Assembly: GCA_050694215.1 (NCBI GenBank)
Contig: JBOGXB010000060.1
Coordinates: 1-12,022 of the forward strand
Length of the DNA stretch: 12,022 bases
Source: JBOGXB01 sp050694215
Lineage (GTDB): Bacteria; Actinomycetota; CADDZG01; WHSQ01
Reading direction: 5' to 3'
The notes beneath the pieces are model-generated. The model saw only the letters and a list, made by a program, of their open reading frames with translations, had not been told where the DNA came from and ran no database searches. Below are positions 7,308 through 12,022 of this stretch, in pieces (position 1 is the stretch's first letter; each line of letters starts with the position of its first letter). Both the position numbers and the translations under genes were made by a program.

Positions 7308-8455
7308 GTGTTTGGGCGCCTCTGGCCGGCTCGGTTGCAACCGAGGGTCTCGCTCGCCAGGTGCGGAGCAGGGAGGGAGCGCAGTCCTGGCTGCTCCTCG
7401 GTCCAACGGGCTCGGGTAAGAAGGCGGCGGCCCTCGCGATCGCCGCGGCGCTTAACTGTCAGACCGCTCCGGGTGAAGGATGCGGCGACTGCTCGACATG
7501 CCGCCGCATCATGCGTCAGAGACATCCCGACGTGCACCACGTGATCCCCGAAGGCCCCATCATCCCCGTCGATGTGATCCGAGAGATGGTGATCCCCGAG
7601 GCCTCGCGCTCTCCCTTCGAGGCTCGTCGAAAGGTCTTCGTGATCGAGGAGGGCCACAGGATGAATCCCGCCGCTCAGAACGCGCTGCTTAAGACCCTCG
7701 AGGAGCCTCACGCCGACACCGTGTTCGTACTCATCTCGGACCAAGAGGAAGACCTGCTCGAGACCATCCGCTCGCGCTGTCTGATCGTCCGACTGGATCC
7801 CGTTTCGGAGGAGAGGATCGTCACGATCCTCGTTGACGAAGGGGCTCCGGACGATCTGGCGCTTCTCGCGGCACGCCTCTCAGAGGGTGACCTCGTGCGC
7901 GCCAGGTCGGTTGCCTTCGGATCCGATGCTCTGGAGCGTCGCCGGATGTGGATGCTCGTCCCGAGGCGCCTCGAGGGACCGACGGAGGCCCTGGATCTCG
8001 CGGTCGAGATCCAGGAAGGCATCCGCGAAGTCGTTGGAGGTCGCGCAGTCAGGCAGACGGAGGAGGTAGCAGAGCTCGCCGACGCGCTGGGGGAGGTCAG
8101 GGGGACTGCCGCAGCGCGCAATGCTCTTGCGAAGCGTCACCGCCGCGAGCTCAGACGTCTCGAGGAGGAGACCCTCGGCGAAGCGCTCACGACTATCGCG
8201 TCGTTCTACCGAGACGTGCTTGCCACTCGCTGGGGCGGAGACGAAGGCCTTACCAATATCGACCTGTTGGAGGAAGTCAGGCTGTGGGCCGCGTCCGAAG
8301 TGGACGACGCCGCCCTAGTCGCCGCGGTCGATCGGTGCACGGCGGCGAGGGCGGCGCTGTCCAAGAACGCCAATCCGACCGTGACGCTCGAGGCCACCCT
8401 CTTGGAGCTGGCGCGGCTTGCCCCTCCTCCCCGCGAGGCGCGCATCCGCGCCTAG
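7304..8455 (+). CDS. holB: DNA polymerase III delta' subunit (clamp loader)
   Basis: A 383-residue AAA+ clamp-loader subunit that helps load the beta sliding clamp at the replication fork. Visible features are a P-loop, GPTGSGKKA with K39; a zinc-binding set C52, C60, C63 and C66; and a Walker-B-like IEEGHRMNPAAQNALLKT at about 114-131. The last keeps the acidic pair but has G where the family usually has A. TIRSRC at 154-159 is the SRC motif that supplies the arginine finger in the clamp loader. The region after about residue 200 is the less conserved collar domain. The start is ATG 7304, overlapping the tmk stop; an in-frame upstream start at 7238 lies within the kinase and is not needed. 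The order topA, tmk, holB suggests co-expression of replication functions. Confidence 0.93.
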   Translation: MSVWAPLAGSVATEGLARQVRSREGAQSWLLLGPTGSGKKAAALAIAAALNCQTAPGEGCGDCSTCRRIMRQRHPDVHHVIPEGPIIPVDVIREMVIPEASRSPFEARRKVFVIEEGHRMNPAAQNALLKTLEEPHADTVFVLISDQEEDLLETIRSRCLIVRLDPVSEERIVTILVDEGAPDDLALLAARLSEGDLVRARSVAFGSDALERRRMWMLVPRRLEGPTEALDLAVEIQEGIREVVGGRAVRQTEEVAELADALGEVRGTAAARNALAKRHRRELRRLEEETLGEALTTIASFYRDVLATRWGGDEGLTNIDLLEEVRLWAASEVDDAALVAAVDRCTAARAALSKNANPTVTLEATLLELARLAPPPREARIRA

Positions 8456-8664
8456 CGTCCCGGCCACAGCCGGGCGGTGCGACCGGTCAGGCGAGCCCTC
8501 AAGAGCTCGACGGCCGATTGCTTGCTCTCCCTGCCCTCTGCTCGAGTCGCGGAGGGTGCCCGCTTCATCCGCCTCACCTGCTCTGCGGTGACCCGCACCG
8601 TCGGCGCAATCCCACCCGGCGGCTCGAGGTCGGGGTAGGTCATCTCGGGGGCTATGGGCCTCAT
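8452..8664 (-). CDS. Small basic protein of unknown function
   Basis: A 70-residue hypothetical protein, MRPIAPEMTYPDLEPPGG at the start and rich in arginine towards the end (ELLRARLTGRTARLWPGR). I do not recognise a family. The best evidence that it is translated is the start: ATG at 8664 has a strong AAGGAG (complement of 8671-8676) six bases upstream. The frame extends to 8733, but that extension has no such signal. Its end overlaps the holB stop tail-to-tail, and it is divergent from the CGNR regulator across 121 bp that carry operator-like repeats, so it could be that regulator's target. It has no membrane segment, cysteines or known motif. A chance reading frame with a lucky ribosome-binding site is the alternative. 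Confidence 0.5.
   Translation of the reverse strand: MRPIAPEMTYPDLEPPGGIAPTVRVTAEQVRRMKRAPSATRAEGRESKQSAVELLRARLTGRTARLWPGR
8459..8474. terminator. Possible hairpin at the holB / small-gene convergence
   Basis: CCCGGC (8459-8464) and GCCGGG (8469-8474) form a perfect 6-bp stem with a 4-nt loop, three bases after the holB stop. Neither strand has a following T-tract, so it would be a weak or non-canonical terminator. It also lies inside the last codons of the convergent small gene. Confidence 0.25.
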
Positions 8665-8692
8665 CTCTCGCTCCTTCCCTCGTGGAATTTCA

Positions 8693-8719
8693 ACACCAGT
8701 GAAAAGGTTACACCGGTGT
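8693..8719. promoter_or_regulatory. Operator-like direct repeats between the small gene and the CGNR regulator
   Basis: ACACCAGTG (8693-8701) and ACACCGGTG (8710-8718) are direct copies 17 bp apart. The second is part of a perfect palindrome, ACACCGGTGT (8710-8719). They lie upstream of both divergent genes, where an autoregulator would bind. No bound protein is known; the adjacent CGNR protein is the obvious candidate. Confidence 0.35.
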
Positions 8720-8746
8720 GGACTGGATTGCAACCCCCAAAATTGC

Positions 8747-8752
8747 TACGAT
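8747..8752 (+). promoter_or_regulatory. Candidate -10 element for the CGNR regulator gene
   Basis: TACGAT fits the TANNNT -10 pattern tolerated in actinobacteria and would start transcription near 8759, about 27 bp before the ATG. No good -35 is present at 16-18 bp. A factor bound at the repeats 8693-8719 would cover or flank the -35 region. Confidence 0.3.
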
Positions 8753-8785
8753 GGTGTCGACAGGGATTGAGGAGATGAGCCGGGA

Positions 8786-9346
8786 ATGAGCACCGAGACA
8801 TACGATCGGAGGCCTGCGGAGCTGCACAGGGTCCACGCCTTCACCAACACGCTGGATGTCAACGATGGAACAGATGCGATCGCCGACCCGGAGGGCCTGG
8901 CATCCTGGCTTGCCTCGGTCGGTGTGCTGGAGCCGGACGCGAGCGTGTCACGCCGTGACCATGACCTGGGGGTGCGGCTGCGAGATCTGCTGAGGCTCAT
9001 GGTCCGGGACAACTGCGACGGCTCGGACCCACATCCCGACGCGGCCGCAGAGCTCACTCAGCTGAGCCGCGCCCTTCCTCTGCATGTTCGGTTCGATCCC
9101 ACCGGCGAGGCGGCGTTGGAGGGAGCCTCCGGAGGTGTCCGTGGTGCGCTCGCGGCGATCCTCGGGGATGTCTTCGAAGCCGACGTCAAGGGCACGTGGG
9201 GTCGACTCAAGATGTGCGCGGCCGACGATTGCAGGTGGGTCTTCTACGACCACTCCAAGAACCGGTCCGGGCGCTGGTGCACGATGCGCGTCTGCGGCAA
9301 CAGAAACAAAACGCGCGCCTACCGAAAGCGCGTCTCCGGGACCTAG
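8786..9346 (+). CDS. CGNR zinc-finger protein with ABATE-like N-terminal domain, probable transcription regulator
   Basis: A 186-residue protein with the C-terminal CGNR zinc finger: C144, C149, C165 and C170, with the last cysteine opening the CGNR signature (170-173) and a basic end, NKTRAYRKR. The spacing C-x4-C, 15 residues, C-x4-C and the WVFYDHSKNRSGRWC segment are typical of the family. Residues from about 14 to 125 resemble the ABATE/DUF1470 region found before this finger (FTNTLDVNDGTDAI, LRDLLRLMVRDN). Such proteins are considered DNA-binding, possibly stress-related regulators; ligands and targets are mostly unknown. The start ATG 8786 has GAGGAG at 8769-8774, eleven bases upstream, which is a little long. 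It is divergent from the small gene and upstream of the ABC exporter, either of which may be its target by inference. Confidence 0.88.
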   Translation: MSTETYDRRPAELHRVHAFTNTLDVNDGTDAIADPEGLASWLASVGVLEPDASVSRRDHDLGVRLRDLLRLMVRDNCDGSDPHPDAAAELTQLSRALPLHVRFDPTGEAALEGASGGVRGALAAILGDVFEADVKGTWGRLKMCAADDCRWVFYDHSKNRSGRWCTMRVCGNRNKTRAYRKRVSGT

Positions 9347-9350
9347 CGCC

Positions 9351-9380
9351 TTGCCTTCCTCGAGTCACGGAAGGTAGAGT
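9351..9380 (+). promoter_or_regulatory. Candidate promoter for the ABC exporter operon, with an inverted repeat in its spacer
   Basis: TTGCCT (9351-9356) and TAGAGT (9375-9380) are separated by 18 bp and would start transcription near 9387, giving a leader of about 108 nt. The spacer holds an inverted repeat, CCTTCC (9354-9359) with GGAAGG (9369-9374). It could be an operator, or the stem of a terminator after the CGNR gene. The -10 is a plausible actinobacterial form; the -35 is partial. Confidence 0.42.
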
Positions 9381-9391
9381 GGCTGCGTGAT

Positions 9392-9491
9392 GTTGCTCCT
9401 CGGTTGACACGCAGATACTCGCGTCCGGGCCCCACCCGGGGCCGATGTTCGCGTTCCCTCTCTTCGATCGTCACCGTTGTCAAGGAGCAAC
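9392..9491 (+). promoter_or_regulatory. Structured leader predicted to hide the ribosome-binding site of the ABC ATPase gene
   Basis: GTTGCTCCT (9392-9400) is exactly complementary to AGGAGCAAC (9483-9491), which contains most of the AAGGAG Shine-Dalgarno (9482-9487) of the gene starting at 9495. A second block extends the stem: TGACA (9405-9409) pairs with TGTCA (9478-9482), after a 4-nt bulge on the 5' side only. Between the arms lies a GC hairpin, GGCCCC (9428-9433) with GGGGCC (9438-9443), flanked by a possible CGCG pairing (9420-9423 with 9450-9453). If transcription starts near 9387, the very 5' end of the message would sequester the SD. I do not recognise a known riboswitch class. Confidence 0.5.
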
Positions 9492-9494
9492 CCG

Positions 9495-10361
9495 ATGTCC
9501 AGCCGCACGCTTTCCGTTCCAACTGACGCACAACCTCCTCGCCCGTCTACGCCGGCGGTAGAGGTCTCAGATCTCTCGAAGGAGTTCTTCCGGCGTGATG
9601 GTCGCCGAGGGTGGCTGCGACGACGACGACGAAAGACCGCGGCCCTCAAGGATGTGACGTTCAGCATCGAGCGGGGCGAATGCGTGGCAATCCTCGGCCA
9701 GAACGGCTCGGGGAAGTCCACACTCGTGCGACTTCTGTCGACGTTGCTCCTTCCCGATGGTGGGAGTGCGCGGGTCTTCGGACTCGATGTCTTCACTGAG
9801 TCGCGTCCGGTGCGCCGTTTGATCAATCGTGTTTCGGTGGAGGCCTCCTTCTTCAAGAAGATGTCCTCCATGGAGAACCTGAGCTATGCAGCGCGCTTCT
9901 ACGGCATGACGACAACGGAGACCCGAGCTCAGATTCCCGAGATTCTCCATCAGATCGGATTCCCACTTGAGCGTCGGAACGAGCCAATGGAGAACCTGTC
10001 GCGCGGGATGCAGCAGAAGATCGCCCTGGCTCGTGCTCTGCTCACGTCCCCGGTGCTTCTGCTCCTCGATGAGCCCACTACCGGGCTGGATCCTCGTTCG
10101 AAGCTCGAGGTGCAGGATTTCATCCGTCGGGTGCGCGCAACACAGGACGCGACGATCCTGCTGTGCACGCACGACCTTGCAGAGGCGGAGATCCTTGCCG
10201 ATCGCGTCGGCATCCTCGATGAAGGCCGGCTGTTGATCCTCGCCCCTCCCGACGAACTGAAGCGCCATTACGGCGCGTCGACGCTGGAGGAGGCGTTCTT
10301 TTCCGCCACCGGACGCACCTTCGAGGAGGAAGCCGACGAGGAAGACGGAGGTGACCGATGA
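9495..10361 (+). CDS. ABC-2 type exporter, ATP-binding subunit
   Basis: A 288-residue ABC ATPase that powers export through the membrane protein encoded next to it. Walker A is GQNGSGKS (K74); the signature LSRGMQQ starts at L168; Walker B is LLLLDEP with D192-E193; and the switch histidine is H226 in CTHDLAEAE. An arginine-rich insertion (about 33-48) precedes the P-loop. The C-terminal tail is acidic (EEEADEEDGGD). The start is ATG 9495, with AAGGAG at 9482-9487 at 7-bp spacing. An in-frame TTG at 9477 is rejected because it lies before the ribosome-binding site. The stop overlaps the permease ATG (atga, 10358-10361). The substrate cannot be read from the sequence; drug, lipid and polysaccharide exporters share this architecture. 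Its ribosome-binding site is predicted to be occluded in the leader. Confidence 0.94.
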   Translation: MSSRTLSVPTDAQPPRPSTPAVEVSDLSKEFFRRDGRRGWLRRRRRKTAALKDVTFSIERGECVAILGQNGSGKSTLVRLLSTLLLPDGGSARVFGLDVFTESRPVRRLINRVSVEASFFKKMSSMENLSYAARFYGMTTTETRAQIPEILHQIGFPLERRNEPMENLSRGMQQKIALARALLTSPVLLLLDEPTTGLDPRSKLEVQDFIRRVRATQDATILLCTHDLAEAEILADRVGILDEGRLLILAPPDELKRHYGASTLEEAFFSATGRTFEEEADEEDGGDR

Positions 10362-11191
10362 GGGGCGCCGCCTCGACCCTTCGGGCAGAGCTCATAGGCC
10401 TCGGTGGGATAGTCGAGCGCAACGCCTACCTCGTCAAGCGTTATGCGTGGTGGGAGCTCGCCTTCTTCCTTTGGACCGTAGCGAACGCTCTGACGGTGGT
10501 GTTCATTGCGCAGGGGATGGAGGCCGCGGGCGGGGTGCTCGACGTCAACCGCCAGACCACGGTCCTCTTGATCGGAGCGGTGATATGGGCCTACCTCGGG
10601 ATCATCTTCGAGATCCTGACCGAGACGGTCGCGTGGGAGCGATGGGAGGGAACGATCGAGTACACGTTCATGGCGCCGTTGTCACGACCAACGCACCTGA
10701 TCGGGATGGGCATCTTCGCGGTCGGTTACGGAGTCATCCGGTCCGCCCTCCTCTTCGGAACGATCGCGTTTTTCTTCGATCTGCAGATGCCGGACGCGGA
10801 CTTCGTCGCGGCCTTGCTCGTGCTGGCCGTCTCGTCCGTCTCCTTCGTCGGCATCGGAATGATGACGGCGGTCCTGCCGCTGATATCGCCGGAGAAGGGA
10901 TCGCAGCTCGGCTTCATTGCCCAGGGGATGCTGCTCGTCGTTTCCGGCGTCTACTACAGCATCGAGATATTGCCGGAGCCCATGCAGTGGCTCGCAGCGA
11001 TCTCCCCCGCCACCTACGCGCTGGAGGGGATCCGCGACGCGATCCTCGACGGCGACGGCGTCGGCGCGATGTGGGACGAGATCAGAGCATTGATTGTGAT
11101 CGGCATCGTCTCGATCCCGGTCGGCCTGGCCGTGTTCCGTCGCGGCGAGCGGTACGCGAAACAGCACGGAAAGTTGAAGCGATCGGGATAG
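10358..11191 (+). CDS. ABC-2 type exporter, membrane (permease) subunit
   Basis: A 277-residue integral membrane protein of the ABC-2 family, with about six hydrophobic helices at roughly 32-52, 66-86, 113-137, 147-170, 183-201 and 243-261. ERWEGTIEYTFMAPLSR between helices 2 and 3 is the usual cytoplasmic segment that contacts the ATPase. ISPATYALEGIRDAI before the last helix is the conserved ABC-2 C-terminal motif. The tail is basic (RRGERYAKQHGKLKRSG). The start ATG 10358 overlaps the ATPase stop and has a strong GGAGGTGA (10347-10354) inside the end of the upstream gene, so it may be translated independently as well as by coupling. As a half-size permease it probably works as a homodimer with two ATPase subunits. 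The exported substrate is unknown. Confidence 0.92.
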   Translation: MRGAASTLRAELIGLGGIVERNAYLVKRYAWWELAFFLWTVANALTVVFIAQGMEAAGGVLDVNRQTTVLLIGAVIWAYLGIIFEILTETVAWERWEGTIEYTFMAPLSRPTHLIGMGIFAVGYGVIRSALLFGTIAFFFDLQMPDADFVAALLVLAVSSVSFVGIGMMTAVLPLISPEKGSQLGFIAQGMLLVVSGVYYSIEILPEPMQWLAAISPATYALEGIRDAILDGDGVGAMWDEIRALIVIGIVSIPVGLAVFRRGERYAKQHGKLKRSG

Positions 11192-11229
11192 AGGTCCGGC
11201 GGTTCCAGGCTTGTGCGGAGGATTGAGCT

Positions 11230-11572
11230 GTGCCGACTTGGGCGACGGTAAAGAAGCTCGGCAAGAGGCTCCCCGAAGTCGAGGAGTCGACGTGGTACAG
11301 AACGCCATCCCTGAAGGTGGGTAAGAGGTCGTTCGTCAGGCTACGAGAGCTGGGCGTCATTTGTCGTGCTCGTCGACGAGGACGAGAAGGAGATGCTGCT
11401 TCGGGCCGAGCCCGACGTCTTCTTCACGACGCCTCACTACGATGGCTACCCGGCAATGCTCGTCCGGCTGTCCGCGATCGAGCCTAACGAGCTCCGCGAG
11501 GTCCTCATCGACTCGTGGCGCAGGGTGGCGCCGAAGCGACTGCTGGAGCAGCTCGAGGAGCGCCCGAGGTAG
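11230..11572 (+). pseudogene. MmcQ/YjbR-family protein gene, frameshifted
   Basis: Two overlapping frames together make one MmcQ/YjbR-like protein of about 114 residues, a small double-wing DNA-binding-like fold of unknown cellular role. Frame one starts at GTG 11230 (GGAGG at 11217-11221, spacing 8) and reads TWATVKKLGKRLPEVEESTW to FVRLRE, ending its homology near 11349. The rest continues in the next frame from about 11345: VVLVDEDEKEMLLRAEPDVF, then FTTPHYDGYPAMLVRL and SWRRVAPKRLLEQL, to the stop at 11572. The break falls in CGAGAGCTGG at 11344-11353. Loss of one AG dinucleotide from a longer GAGAGAG run would explain it. Both halves keep family-like sequence, so the change is recent or is a sequencing or assembly error. 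The 5' frame alone would give an 85-residue hybrid. Confidence 0.78.
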
Positions 11573-11824
11573 CGGGTGGGGTCGTGGATCGGACGTGAAG
11601 CATTCGGTCGTTTCCACTTGGGTGCCGCTAGCCGAGACTCATGTGTGAATAAACCGTTGCCATCACGATCCTGTCGTCGCTGATCGCGTTCGCGATCTCG
11701 GAATCCATACCGCCGGCGTCGATGACCCTATTGACTCGGGCGACCCTTTGGCGCATCGACTATCACCCATGAACGGTTTTCCGCCAAAGAACCAACGGAG
11801 CCGCGTCAGTCACACAATCAACGG
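11573..11824. other. Non-coding stretch between the broken MmcQ gene and the tRNA fragment
   Basis: I see no convincing gene in these 252 bp. The only reading frame with any protein-like character is a 42-codon minus-strand frame (11628-11756), described separately. There is no ribosome-binding site, terminator hairpin with T-tract or complete tRNA. An 11-bp sequence, CAACGGAGCCG (11793-11803), is repeated at the tRNA 3' end (11819-11829). Confidence 0.6.
11628..11756 (-). pseudogene. Doubtful short frame, possibly a decayed tyrosine-recombinase C-terminus
   Basis: A 42-residue frame starts at the ATG complementary to 11754-11756 and ends at TAG (complement of 11628-11630). Its end, DRIVMATVYSHMSLG, resembles the last helix of tyrosine integrases, where a T-x-x-Y-(S/T)-H pattern carries the catalytic tyrosine (Y36 here). 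The LGH that normally precedes it would be replaced by ISD, one base change per codon. There is a stop just upstream and no Shine-Dalgarno sequence, so at best this is a remnant. The resemblance is short and may be chance; the closeness to a tRNA half-site is the main reason to list it. Confidence 0.15.
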
Positions 11825-11868
11825 AGCCGGGGAGGGGAATCGAACCCCTGACCTGCTCATTACGAGTG
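11825..11868 (-). tRNA. 3' half of tRNA-Thr(CGU) only: probable attachment-site copy, not a working tRNA
   Basis: Read on the minus strand, this contains a standard anticodon loop CTCGTAA (anticodon CGT, threonine ACG), TGAGC for the 3' anticodon-stem strand, variable loop AGGTC, and a perfect T-arm (AGGGG, TTCGATT, CCCCT). The 3' acceptor strand CCCCGGC and base 73 (T) follow. The next bases are CCG, so CCA is not encoded. The 5' half does not match: only the two bases before the loop fit, and the D-arm and 5' anticodon strand cannot form. A fragment running from the anticodon loop to the 3' end is the classic displaced copy left when an integrase uses a tRNA 3' half. A decayed whole tRNA is the alternative. 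Confidence 0.72.
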
Positions 11869-11957
11869 TCACCCTCGCCGTGACAGCCTGTCCCGACCAG
11901 GTTCAAATAGCCCTGTCAGGTCGTAACGAATCAAAGACCAGTGCCCAGTTCTGACAT

Positions 11958-11978
11958 GGAGGGACATCTTGTCCCTCC
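11958..11978. other. Perfect 9-bp stem-loop
   Basis: GGAGGGACA (11958-11966) and TGTCCCTCC (11970-11978) form a perfect stem with a 3-nt loop. Only scattered Ts follow on the plus strand, so terminator activity is possible but weak; a protein-binding site near the presumed attachment region is equally possible. Confidence 0.5.
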
Positions 11979-11983
11979 TAGTT

Positions 11984-12004
11984 CGTTTGCAGATCCGTTT
12001 GCAG
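11984..12004 (+). repeat. Two direct copies of CGTTTGCAG
   Basis: Identical 9-bp copies at 11984-11992 and 11996-12004, with a 12-bp period, are bracketed by GTTCG (11981-11985) and CGAAC (12005-12009). Short direct repeats 100-150 bp from a crossover site are typical of integrase arm-binding sites, but this role is inferred from position only. Confidence 0.45.
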
Positions 12005-12022
12005 CGAACAGCCCATTTAGGG

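Larger units (their letters stand above)
11867..12022. mobile_element. Presumed end of a tRNA-Thr-integrated element, continuing beyond the window
   Basis: With the tRNA fragment on the minus strand, host sequence should lie to its left and the integrated element to its right. The right side is rich in small symmetric repeats: TGTCAC/GTGACA (11867-11872 with 11880-11885), GACAG/CTGTC (11882-11892), a 9-bp hairpin (11958-11978) and two CGTTTGCAG copies (11984-11992, 11996-12004). No integrase gene is seen within the window, so the assignment rests on geometry only. Confidence 0.3.

Noticed and set aside
8775..8789. Four-codon leader frame ending on the CGNR start (ATG 8775 to TGA 8789)
   Set aside because: The GGAG sits directly against its ATG with no spacing, so initiation there is unlikely; the overlap is probably chance.
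9404..9409. TTGACA as a promoter -35 for the ABC operon
   Set aside because: No A/T-rich -10 occurs 15-19 bp downstream; GATACT at 9414-9419 is only 4 bp away. The sequence is better explained as part of the leader stem.
11825..11940. 3' end of a tmRNA rather than a tRNA
   Set aside because: The loop, variable region and T-arm fit tRNA-Thr exactly, and there is no tag-peptide frame or GGGGC-type 5' end in the flanking sequence.
11748..11954. Plus-strand frame with GAGEGNRTPDLLITS
   Set aside because: This peptide is the well-known false translation of the strand opposite a tRNA 3' half. It crosses the tRNA fragment and has no ribosome-binding site.

Overview
The window looks like chromosome from an uncultured or little-studied high-GC actinobacterium. 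The grounds are strong G/C preference at third codon positions, several GTG starts, a cysteine-free topoisomerase I with a lysine/arginine tail, an MFS-thymidylate kinase fusion directly after topA, and a CGNR zinc-finger regulator. All of these are typical of Actinomycetota. I cannot name a genus.

Layout. Positions 3-1836 (+) are a tightly overlapping operon. It holds the end of one TrkA-type potassium-uptake regulator, a second complete TrkA-type regulator and an HD-domain hydrolase, joined by 4-bp GTGA and ATGA overlaps. A DedA-family membrane protein (1847-2464, -) converges on it. A 168-bp divergent region then leads into topA (2633-5248, +), an MFS-dTMP kinase fusion (5355-7307) and holB (7304-8455). 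This is a core DNA-topology, dTTP-supply and clamp-loader group. A small unknown gene (8452-8664, -) runs into the end of holB. It is divergent from a CGNR/ABATE-type regulator (8786-9346, +), and the shared upstream region carries operator-like repeats.

Next is a two-gene ABC-2 exporter (9495-11191, +). Its leader can fold so that the ribosome-binding site of the first gene is paired with the start of the presumed transcript. An MmcQ/YjbR-like gene follows (11230-11572, +) and is broken by a frameshift. The last 450 bp hold no convincing protein gene. They do contain, on the minus strand, the 3' half of a tRNA-Thr(CGU) from the anticodon loop to the acceptor end, without a recognisable 5' half. 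This is the usual footprint of a tRNA-targeting integrative element. By the geometry, the element would lie to the right, starting near 11867 and running off the window, with host chromosome to the left.

Most of the window is ordinary core genome. The points that merit checking are the SD-sequestering leader (9392-9491), the tRNA-Thr half-site with the repeats beside it (11793-12009), the divergent small gene/regulator pair (8452-9346), and the lack of a convincing start codon for the MFS-kinase fusion. No complete new defence or mobile system is visible.
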